DNA of 8,130 nucleotides from NVQY01 sp047639325 (lineage in GTDB: Bacteria > Pseudomonadota > Alphaproteobacteria > Rhodobacterales > Rhodobacteraceae), in the NCBI GenBank assembly GCA_047639325.1, contig JBLINN010000203.1, positions 1-8,130 on the forward strand. The letters are read 5' to 3'. Under the pieces are notes generated by a model, which did not search any database, was not told the DNA's origin, and saw only the letters and a program-made list of their open reading frames with translations. Shown piece after piece: positions 1-4,539 of this stretch; within the stretch, counting starts at the first letter, position 1, and each line of letters begins with the position of its first letter. The position numbers and the translations under genes are program-made.

Positions 1-38
1 AATATTTCGGGTTGGGTGTGGTGTAAACGGCGTAGCAT
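1..38 (-). CDS. nuoE: NADH-quinone oxidoreductase subunit E, first 12 codons (partial)
   Basis: Only the start of this gene is present. It runs off the low-coordinate edge of the window. The visible residues are MLRRLHHTQPEI, which match from memory the N-terminus of Rhodobacterales NuoE, the 24-kDa subunit that carries a [2Fe-2S] cluster in the NADH-oxidising arm of complex I. The ATG at 38..36 shares its A with the TGA of the preceding 30-aa ORF (TGATG), so translation is probably coupled to it. A purine-rich GAAGAG lies a few bases upstream inside that ORF. Nothing downstream of codon 12 can be judged. The identification rests on this short match and on the position after nuoD. Confidence 0.8.
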   Translation of the reverse strand, partial: MLRRLHHTQPEI

Positions 39-130
39 CAGTTGATCTCTTCTAGTTCAGCGAAGGAAAGAACGTTGTCTTGGCTCTCGTATTCCTCACC
101 GGTCGTCCTGTGACGATACTTCAAGGTCAT
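38..130 (-). CDS. Small soluble ORF (30 aa) between nuoD and nuoE
   Basis: This is a 30-residue ORF whose ATG at 130..128 overlaps the nuoD stop codon (ATGA). Its own TGA overlaps the nuoE start (TGATG). A GGAGAG Shine-Dalgarno sits about 8 nt upstream, inside the end of nuoD. The peptide starts basic (MTLKYRHRTTGEEYES) and ends acidic (FAELEEIN), with no membrane segment or cysteine. I do not recognise a domain. The exact fit between two core complex I genes, with overlaps on both sides and a good ribosome site, argues that it is translated. The Paracoccus denitrificans complex I operon is known to contain unidentified small reading frames between core genes, and this may be one of that kind. 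A role as a small accessory or assembly factor is inference only. An alternative is that it serves only to carry ribosomes into nuoE. Confidence 0.7.
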   Translation of the reverse strand: MTLKYRHRTTGEEYESQDNVLSFAELEEIN

Positions 131-1347
131 CTATCAATCTCTCCGAAAACCACATCCATGCTGCCGATGATCGCGGCCACATCGGCCAGCTGATGCCCCA
201 CAGCGATATGGTCCATCGCCTGCAAATGCAGGAACCCCGGCGCGCGGATTTTGCTGCGGTATGGCTTGTTGCTGCCATCGGCCACCAGATAGACGCCAAA
301 TTCGCCCTTGGGGGCCTCGACCGCGGCGTAAATCTCGCCCGCAGGGACGTGAAAGCCTTCGGTATACAGCTTGAAATGGTGGATCAGCGATTCCATCGAC
401 GTCTTCATATCACCGCGCTTCGGCGGGGTGATCTTGCCCCGCGCCAAAATATCGCCCTGCCCGTCGGGGGCGCGCAATTTGGTGATCGCTTGCTGGATAA
501 TGCTGATCGATTGACGCATTTCCTCCATCCGCACCAGATAGCGATCATAACAATCGCCATTCTTTCCGATAGGAATTTGAAAGTCGAATTCGTCATAACA
601 TTCATAGGGTTGCGCACGGCGCAAATCCCAGGCCAGCCCAGATCCGCGCACCATCACCCCGGAAAAGCTGTAGAGCTGAATGTCTTCTTCAGTGACAATG
701 CCAATATCGGCGTTGCGCTGTTTGAAAATCCGATTTTCGGTCAACAGCCCGTCAATATCGGCCAATACCGCAGGGAAGCTATGGGTCCACGTCTCGATAT
801 CGTCCAGCAAGTCATCCGGCAGATCCTGATGCACCCCGCCGGGGCGGAAATAGGCGGCGTGCAGCCGTGCGCCACTGGCGCGTTCGTAAAAGATCATCAG
901 CTTTTCGCGCTCTTCAAACCCCCAAAGCGGCGGGGTCAGCGCGCCCACATCCATCGCCTGCGTGGTCACGTTCAGCAGATGGTTCAGGATACGGCCAATT
1001 TCCGAATACAGCACCCGGATCAGCGACGCACGACGCGGCACTTCGACCCCGGTCAGCTTTTCGATCGCCAGACACCAGGCATGTTCCTGATTCATTGGCG
1101 CCACATAATCCAGCCGGTCAAAATAGGGTAGGTTTTGCAGATAGGTACGGCTTTCCATCAGCTTTTCGGTGCCACGATGCAGCAGGCCGATATGCGGGTC
1201 AGCGCGTTCGACAATCTCGCCGTCCAATTCCAGCACCATGCGCAAAACGCCATGGGCCGCAGGGTGTTGCGGGCCAAAGTTGATGTTGAAATTACGGATT
1301 TTCTGTTCGCCGCTCAGGGCGTCATCGAAACCTTTGGAGCCGTCCAT
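127..1347 (-). CDS. nuoD: NADH-quinone oxidoreductase subunit D (49-kDa subunit)
   Basis: A full-length NuoD of 406 residues. It is a peripheral-arm subunit of complex I that, with NuoB, forms the quinone-reduction site next to cluster N2. Family signatures are intact: GPQHPAAHG at residues 25-33, HRGTEKLME at 57-65, and LPYFDRLDYV at 73-82. H32 and Y81 fall at the spacing of the quinone-ligating His and Tyr of Thermus Nqo4 (H38/Y87). The hydrogenase-derived fold continues through RGSGLAWDLRRAQPYECYDEF and the conserved C-terminus ending VVFGEIDR. NuoD is separate from NuoC, unlike the NuoCD fusion of enteric bacteria. The ATG overlaps the stop of the upstream 42-aa ORF (TGATG). It has a GGAGG ribosome site (plus-strand cctcc at 1357-1361) about 9 nt away. 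The stop overlaps the start of the next small ORF. No key residue is missing. Confidence 0.98.
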   Translation of the reverse strand: MDGSKGFDDALSGEQKIRNFNINFGPQHPAAHGVLRMVLELDGEIVERADPHIGLLHRGTEKLMESRTYLQNLPYFDRLDYVAPMNQEHAWCLAIEKLTGVEVPRRASLIRVLYSEIGRILNHLLNVTTQAMDVGALTPPLWGFEEREKLMIFYERASGARLHAAYFRPGGVHQDLPDDLLDDIETWTHSFPAVLADIDGLLTENRIFKQRNADIGIVTEEDIQLYSFSGVMVRGSGLAWDLRRAQPYECYDEFDFQIPIGKNGDCYDRYLVRMEEMRQSISIIQQAITKLRAPDGQGDILARGKITPPKRGDMKTSMESLIHHFKLYTEGFHVPAGEIYAAVEAPKGEFGVYLVADGSNKPYRSKIRAPGFLHLQAMDHIAVGHQLADVAAIIGSMDVVFGEIDR

Positions 1348-1475
1348 CAGCTTTCGCCTCCGTTACGCTTTTTCTTGTAAATCCGGAAAGAAACATACGC
1401 CGGAACTGCGACAATCAAGGCACATGCTATCAAGGAGCCGACACGTGCACCGGCCTGAACGTATTCAGCTTCCAT
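1347..1475 (-). CDS. Small single-pass membrane protein ORF (42 aa) between nuoC and nuoD
   Basis: A 42-residue ORF starting MEAEYVQAGARVGSL. One hydrophobic segment at about residues 13-31 (VGSLIACALIVAVPAYVSF) is followed by a strongly basic tail (RIYKKKRNGGES), which predicts an N-out, C-in single-pass inner-membrane protein. The ATG at 1475 shares its A with the TGA of the 57-aa ORF before it. Its stop shares an A with the nuoD ATG. A GGAGA ribosome site lies about 8 nt upstream. The frame stays open further upstream to 1550, but this start is favoured by the ribosome site and the coupling overlap. I do not recognise a family. Position inside the complex I operon suggests an accessory membrane subunit or assembly helper. 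That is inference. Confidence 0.78.
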   Translation of the reverse strand: MEAEYVQAGARVGSLIACALIVAVPAYVSFRIYKKKRNGGES

Positions 1476-1648
1476 CAGCGCTTCTCCAGCTCTTGCAGTT
1501 TCAGGCCCATCGCCCACAGCAACCCAATCGTGCCAAACGGCACAATACAAACGGCAGCCCGATATTTGTTGATCCCGAAAAACGGCAGCAGCTTAACCAT
1601 CGGAATGGCCGTCAAGGCTGACGGGATTAACCACCAGATACTGCCCAT
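1475..1648 (-). CDS. Small two-helix membrane protein ORF (57 aa) after nuoC
   Basis: A 57-residue ORF beginning MGSIWWLIPSALTAIPMV, with no match that I recognise. It has two hydrophobic stretches, about residues 4-24 and 30-49, separated by a short INKYR turn, and a charged C-terminal tail LKLQELEKR. It therefore looks like a small helical hairpin in the inner membrane with both ends on one side. The ATG at 1648 overlaps the nuoC TAA (TAATG), and the stop overlaps the start of the 42-aa ORF (TGATG). A G-rich stretch (AAGGCGGGG) precedes the start as a moderate ribosome site. The double overlap and hydrophobic composition make a chance ORF unlikely. It could be an accessory membrane subunit or assembly factor of complex I, by context only. 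Confidence 0.78.
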   Translation of the reverse strand: MGSIWWLIPSALTAIPMVKLLPFFGINKYRAAVCIVPFGTIGLLWAMGLKLQELEKR

Positions 1649-2268
1649 TACTTGGACCCCGCCTTGTCGGACCCGTCCTTTTCATCGCCGGGCAGGATGT
1701 ATTCGGCCCCCTCCCATGGCGACATGAAATCAAACTGCCGGTACTCCTGAACCAGCGTCACTGGCTCATAAACCACCCGCTTTTCGGCCTCGTCATAGCG
1801 GACTTCGGTATAGCCGGTGGTCGGGAAATCCTTGCGCAAAGGATGACCGCGAAAACCGTAATCCGTCAGGATGCGCCGCAAATCCGGGTGGCCGGAAAAC
1901 AGGATGCCGAACATGTCGAACACTTCGCGTTCGAACCAGTTGGCGGATGGGTGCACTTCGGTGATCGACGGCACCATATCGTCTTCGCGGATCGCCATAC
2001 GCAGACGGATGCGGTGATTTTGGTACATCGACAGGAAATGATAGACCACGTCAAACCGCTTGGCGCGTTCGGGGTAATCCACGGCGGTGATATCAATCAA
2101 CGACGAGAATTTGCAGGTCTGATCACTTTTCAGGAACTCGACAAACCCGCCGATATTGGCCGGGGCGGCGTCGATGGTCAGCTCGCCATGGGTCACGTCC
2201 CAGGCCAGCACACAATCGGGGCGCTTCAGCTCGATATGGGCGCCCAGTTCTTTTAGTGCTTCGCTCAT
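1648..2268 (-). CDS. nuoC: NADH-quinone oxidoreductase subunit C (30-kDa subunit)
   Basis: NuoC, 206 residues, a peripheral-arm scaffold subunit of complex I that packs against NuoD and NuoB and carries no cofactor. The 30-kDa signature is clear at residues 112-149: FEREVFDMFGILFSGHPD followed by LRRILTDYGFRGHPLRKDFP. The C-terminal tail QEYRQFDFMSPWEG is typical of alphaproteobacterial NuoC. The frame is open upstream to 2460, inside nuoB. The ATG at 2268 (MSEALKELGAHIEL) is chosen because it follows a GGAGA ribosome site at about 8 nt and gives the usual family N-terminus. The nuoB stop is 25 nt upstream. The gene ends in TAA overlapping the ATG of the 57-aa ORF. It is not fused to nuoD. 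Confidence 0.97.
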   Translation of the reverse strand: MSEALKELGAHIELKRPDCVLAWDVTHGELTIDAAPANIGGFVEFLKSDQTCKFSSLIDITAVDYPERAKRFDVVYHFLSMYQNHRIRLRMAIREDDMVPSITEVHPSANWFEREVFDMFGILFSGHPDLRRILTDYGFRGHPLRKDFPTTGYTEVRYDEAEKRVVYEPVTLVQEYRQFDFMSPWEGAEYILPGDEKDGSDKAGSK

Positions 2269-2293
2269 CGTACAGTCTCCATCCACGCGCGGG

Positions 2294-2839
2294 TCATCGC
2301 ACGATTGTCCCCGTGCGGCGGATTTTGCGTTGCAGCTGCAACAACCCGTATAATAGCGCCTCGGCGGTCGGTGGGCAGCCGGGGACATAGATGTCGACCG
2401 GCACAATCCGGTCACAGCCGCGCACCACGGAATAGCTGTAATGGTAATAGCCGCCGCCATTGGCGCAGGACCCCATGCTCATCACATAGCGCGGTTCCGG
2501 CATCTGGTCGTAGACCTTGCGCAGCGCCGGGGCCATCTTGTTGGTCAGCGTGCCAGCCACAATCATCAGATCCGACTGGCGCGGGGATGCGCGTGGCGCA
2601 ATGCCAAAGCGTTCGGCATCATAGCGCGGCATCGATGTGTGCATCATCTCGACCGCGCAGCAGGCCAGACCAAAGGTCATCCAGTGCAACGACCCGGTGC
2701 GGGCCCAGTTGATCATGTCCTCGGTCGAGGTCATCAGGAAGCCTTTGTCCTGCAACTCGGCGTTCAGGGCCTTGGTGGCGACGTCTTTGTCGCCGCCTGC
2801 CTTGGCCGGGATGGACAGACTGTTGGTGTCTACTCCCAT
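2294..2839 (-). CDS. nuoB: NADH-quinone oxidoreductase subunit B (PSST subunit)
   Basis: NuoB, 181 residues from the ATG at 2839. It ligates the terminal [4Fe-4S] cluster N2 that passes electrons to quinone at the junction of the peripheral and membrane arms. All four cluster cysteines are present: the tandem C60-C61 in GLACCAVEMM, C125 in GSCANGG, and C155 in VPGCPPTAEAL. C142 (VVRGCD) is an additional cysteine. The chosen start (MGVDTNSLSIPAK) lies inside the 3' end of nuoA, with a 10-nt overlap, and follows a G-rich AAGGGGG about 7 nt upstream. An in-frame ATG 21 nt further up would give a longer overlap and an unusual acidic leader, so it is less likely. The N-terminal 25 residues are variable in this family. 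Confidence 0.97.
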   Translation of the reverse strand: MGVDTNSLSIPAKAGGDKDVATKALNAELQDKGFLMTSTEDMINWARTGSLHWMTFGLACCAVEMMHTSMPRYDAERFGIAPRASPRQSDLMIVAGTLTNKMAPALRKVYDQMPEPRYVMSMGSCANGGGYYHYSYSVVRGCDRIVPVDIYVPGCPPTAEALLYGLLQLQRKIRRTGTIVR

Positions 2840-3195
2840 TCCAGGGCCCCCTTCTTCCATTCATAGGCAAAGCCGATGGTCAGAACGCCCAGGAACACCA
2901 TCATCGACCAGAACCCAACCATGCTGACATCCTTGAACGCGACGGCCCAGGGGAACAGAAAGGCGATTTCCAGATCAAAAATGATAAACAGGATCGACAC
3001 CAGATAGAACCGGACATCGAACTTCATCCGCGCATCATCGAACGCGTTGAACCCGCATTCATAGGCGCTCACCTTTTCCGGGTCCGGATTGCGCACCGCC
3101 AAAACAACGGCGGCCAGAATCAGGATGATCCCCAGCGCAGTCGCAACTGCGATAAAAATCAAAATTGGGAGGTACTCCCGCAACATCTCTTCCAC
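2830..3195 (-). CDS. nuoA: NADH-quinone oxidoreductase subunit A (ND3-like)
   Basis: NuoA, 121 residues, a membrane subunit equivalent to mitochondrial ND3. Three transmembrane helices are evident at about residues 8-33, 62-86 and 92-111. The long loop between the first two contains the family motif AYECGF (C47), the counterpart of the ND3 loop cysteine, and the second helix carries the conserved acidic residues of FDLEIAF. I start it at GTG 3195..3193 (VEEMLREYLPIL) because a strong AAGGAG lies 6 nt upstream. The nearest ATG is three codons further in and 15 nt from that site. The length equals the usual family size. It is the first gene of the nuo operon. Its 3' end overlaps nuoB by 10 nt. 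The frame stays open to an ATG at 3303, but the extension does not look like protein of this family. Confidence 0.96.
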   Translation of the reverse strand: MEEMLREYLPILIFIAVATALGIILILAAVVLAVRNPDPEKVSAYECGFNAFDDARMKFDVRFYLVSILFIIFDLEIAFLFPWAVAFKDVSMVGFWSMMVFLGVLTIGFAYEWKKGALEWE

Positions 3196-3201
3196 GAGCG
3201 G

Positions 3202-3207
3202 CTCCTT
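3202..3207 (-). promoter_or_regulatory. Ribosome binding site of nuoA (supports GTG start)
   Basis: The minus strand reads AAGGAG here, a strong Shine-Dalgarno match, with a 6-nt spacer to the GTG at 3195. The spacing to the downstream ATG at 3186 would be 15 nt, which is too long. This decides the start codon of nuoA. Confidence 0.8.
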
Positions 3208-3244
3208 TTTTGCGCGCCGGGACAGGCGCACCGTCAATTGGCGT

Positions 3245-3289
3245 GTTGACCTGCAGCTTTCTCTACCCCTGCCACCCCACAGGGTCAAC
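3245..3289. repeat. Inverted repeat GTTGACC / GGTCAAC upstream of nuoA
   Basis: A perfect 7-bp inverted repeat: GTTGACC at 3245..3251 and GGTCAAC at 3283..3289, separated by 31 nt. The match extends to GTTGACCTG against CAGGGTCAAC if one base is bulged. A third GTCAA half-site lies at 3233..3237. One arm coincides with the candidate -35 box. A 5-bp hairpin (CCCTG 3267..3271, CAGGG 3280..3284) lies inside. It could be a spaced regulator site or chance. Confidence 0.45.
3260..3288 (-). promoter_or_regulatory. Candidate sigma-70-type promoter for the nuo operon
   Basis: On the minus strand a TTGACC (3288..3283), close to the -35 consensus TTGACA, is followed after 17 nt by TAGAGA (3265..3260), a weak -10 box. 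This would start transcription near 3253, giving an untranslated leader of about 58 nt before nuoA. The -35 box is good and the spacing ideal, but the -10 box is poor. The assignment is tentative. Confidence 0.3.
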
Positions 3290-3406
3290 GGGGGCAACGA
3301 CATTCCCCAGAGCAGAATCGCCGCAGGGCAGCATTTTACGGTGACATTTCAAAATAATTATGTGCCCCGGGCCTACAAAAGCACGGGTAAGAGAACAGGT
3401 CGAAAT

Positions 3407-3443
3407 TTGGGCAAGGATTCGAGTCGCGCGTCGCGTTACCCAA
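3407..3443 (-). other. Potential RNA stem-loop in the nuoA upstream region
   Basis: TTGGGTAA (3443..3436, minus strand) can pair with TTGCCCAA (3414..3407) through seven Watson-Crick pairs and one G-U pair around a 21-nt loop rich in CGCG. It lies between the RTX-like gene and nuoA and belongs to no gene. It may be part of a leader or a small RNA, but the pairing alone is modest evidence. Confidence 0.25.
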
Positions 3444-3465
3444 GTCCCAAAACATCACATTACCC

Positions 3466-3490
3466 CGGCGGGTCTGTGTCGCGTCCGCCG
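3466..3490 (-). terminator. GC-rich hairpin downstream of the RTX-like gene, possible terminator
   Basis: CGGCGG (3466..3471) pairs perfectly with CCGCCG (3485..3490) around a 13-nt loop, with one extra wobble pair possible inside the stem. It sits about 60 nt after the stop of the RTX-like gene. No T-tract follows on the minus strand, so it is not a standard Rho-independent terminator. It may stabilise the transcript end or be fortuitous. Confidence 0.25.
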
Positions 3491-3548
3491 TTAGCAGCAA
3501 TCGAGCAATAAGTTAGGCGCGTGTTGGGCCTGCGTTGCATTTGTGCTT

Positions 3549-4385
3549 TTAGATAAAATCGAAATCATCTGCAGTGATCTTGTTGACCGAGACGCCTTTC
3601 AGAAAAATATCGGTCCCGCCATCCAGCGTCACAAGAGTGCCGTTGCCCTGCCCGACCACGGTGGTTTTGGCGAATTTGCTGCCATCTATGGTCAGAACAT
3701 CCACGCCATCCTGAAAATCGACAATCACGTCGCGCCCTTCGGATTTGGTGCCGGAAAAGTCAAAACTTTCCGCCCCCGCGCCGCCCTTCAGCTTGTCGTT
3801 TCCGCGACCGCCCGTCAGAACATCTTTGCCGTTGCCCCCTGTCAGAACGTCCAGCCCTTTACCGCCGATCAAAGTGTCACCCTGCTTGCCACCAACAAGA
3901 TGATCACTGCCCTTCCCGCCGATCAACAAATCATGGCCGCGCCCACCAATTAGCGTGTCATCGCCCTTAAAACCGGACAGGTCATCATCCCCATCCCGCC
4001 CCTTGATCACGTTATTGGCGCCCGATCCAGTCAGTTCGTCGTCTCTGTTCGTTCCAACAATCAAAGAAAGATCTATTTCACCAAATGTACCCGGCATCAG
4101 CTGAAATTCACTATCCAAAGCGCTCGTATCCACGGCACTGACTGGCAGCATCAATACATCTCCAGCTCCGGCAACAAACTGGCTCTTTGCCTCGGCAAAA
4201 GTGCTTACCGGCGATGGCTCATAGGACATATTATTGGATCGGAAAAACTCGTTCAGTTCCAGTTCCATTTCGGTGCCTGTGACAACAATCACGACAGCGC
4301 TGTCCAGATCTGTCGGCAGGCTAACGCCCAGATAACTATGAACGACAAACGCGAATGGACCTGTGAGAAATTCACCTTCGGTCAA
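3549..4385 (-). CDS. RTX calcium-binding protein with an N-terminal amino-acid-binding-protein lobe (possibly truncated)
   Basis: A 278-residue reading frame with two parts. Residues about 5-100 resemble the central lobe of family 3 solute-binding proteins of the AapJ/BztA general amino-acid transporters, with LGVSLPTDLD, a GT-x-EL-x-L pattern and FFRSNNMSYEP as the best matches from memory. The flanking halves of the other lobe are absent, and there is no signal peptide. Residues 111-209 hold about eleven RTX nonapeptides of the GGxGxDxLx type, which bind calcium. Residues 210-278 (VDFQDGVDVLTI to ITADDFDFI) have the usual type I secretion C-terminus, so export by an ABC/MFP/TolC system is likely. 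The only plausible start in frame is TTG at 4385. An ATG at 4421 in the same frame is followed at once by TGA. The crotonase gene ends at 4540, so no room exists for a missing lobe. The N-terminal region looks richer in A+T than its neighbours. It could be a real compact secreted protein or the relic of a longer fusion. Confidence 0.75.
   Translation of the reverse strand: MTEGEFLTGPFAFVVHSYLGVSLPTDLDSAVVIVVTGTEMELELNEFFRSNNMSYEPSPVSTFAEAKSQFVAGAGDVLMLPVSAVDTSALDSEFQLMPGTFGEIDLSLIVGTNRDDELTGSGANNVIKGRDGDDDLSGFKGDDTLIGGRGHDLLIGGKGSDHLVGGKQGDTLIGGKGLDVLTGGNGKDVLTGGRGNDKLKGGAGAESFDFSGTKSEGRDVIVDFQDGVDVLTIDGSKFAKTTVVGQGNGTLVTLDGGTDIFLKGVSVNKITADDFDFI
3759..4055 (-). repeat. RTX repeat array, about eleven 27-bp units
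   Basis: Coding repeats for nonapeptides such as GGRGHDLLI, GGKGSDHLV, GGKGLDVLT, GGNGKDVLT and GGRGNDKLK. The first units are degenerate (GTNRDDELT, GSGANNVIK). One central unit reads GGKQGDTLI, with the third glycine position shifted. Two successive units form one calcium-binding turn of a parallel beta-roll. The repeats differ at the DNA level, so the array is not a recent tandem duplication. Confidence 0.85.
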
Positions 4386-4445
4386 TTCTAAAATTCCAGG
4401 GATCGCAGAATTACTTCACATCCCTTTTGCGTTTTTCGTACTGTG

Positions 4446-4451
4446 ATTATA
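4446..4451 (-). promoter_or_regulatory. Candidate -10 box (TATAAT) upstream of the RTX-like gene
   Basis: A perfect TATAAT on the minus strand, 61 nt before the TTG start, in the 154-nt gap between the crotonase gene and the RTX-like gene. I see no good -35 hexamer at 16-18 nt upstream, so an activator or an atypical promoter would be needed. It would place the RTX-like gene in its own transcript, separate from the liu operon. The rest of the gap shows no clear terminator. Confidence 0.35.
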
Positions 4452-4539
4452 GCGTCGAAACAAAGCAGCCTTCGCTCGACAATGGCCCCTGTCATGAATG
4501 GCAGTCAATATGTACCGGAGAGATGTATTTGCCAATAAT

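Larger units (their letters stand above)
3196..3548. other. 353-nt intergenic region between the RTX-like gene and nuoA
   Basis: No convincing protein gene lies here. Reading towards nuoA, the stretch holds the untranslated end of the RTX-like gene with a GC hairpin (3466..3490), a second stem (3407..3443), a more AT-rich patch around 3345..3362, a tentative nuo promoter (3260..3288) overlapping a long inverted repeat (3245..3289), and the nuoA ribosome site. A 26-codon reading frame at 3460..3540 on the minus strand is open but has no ribosome site. I see no tRNA, and no terminator with a clear T-tract. Confidence 0.6.

Noticed and set aside
193..1131. Long plus-strand open frame of 312 codons antisense to nuoD
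   Set aside because: It is the mirror of a high-GC conserved gene. The nuoD protein on the other strand has intact family motifs, and the antisense product resembles nothing I know.
1648..2460. Extended nuoC starting at 2460
   Set aside because: The added 64 residues overlap nuoB coding sequence and are Cys/Arg-rich out-of-frame translation. The ATG at 2268 has a good ribosome site and the family N-terminus.
3212..3240. TTGACG near nuoA as a -35 box
   Set aside because: With normal spacing, its -10 region would be CGCAAA, and transcription would start inside or after the ribosome site.
2830..3303. Extended nuoA starting at ATG 3303
   Set aside because: The first 36 residues are low-complexity basic sequence not found in NuoA, and no ribosome site precedes that ATG. 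The GTG at 3195 fits better.
3361..3440. tRNA-like GGATTCGAGTC motif on the plus strand
   Set aside because: The bases flanking the TTCGA cannot form a five-pair T-arm, and no acceptor or anticodon arm can be folded around it.
3759..4055. Periodic 27-bp pattern as a CRISPR or satellite array
   Set aside because: The periodicity is explained by in-frame RTX nonapeptides. The units differ in sequence and there are no spacers.
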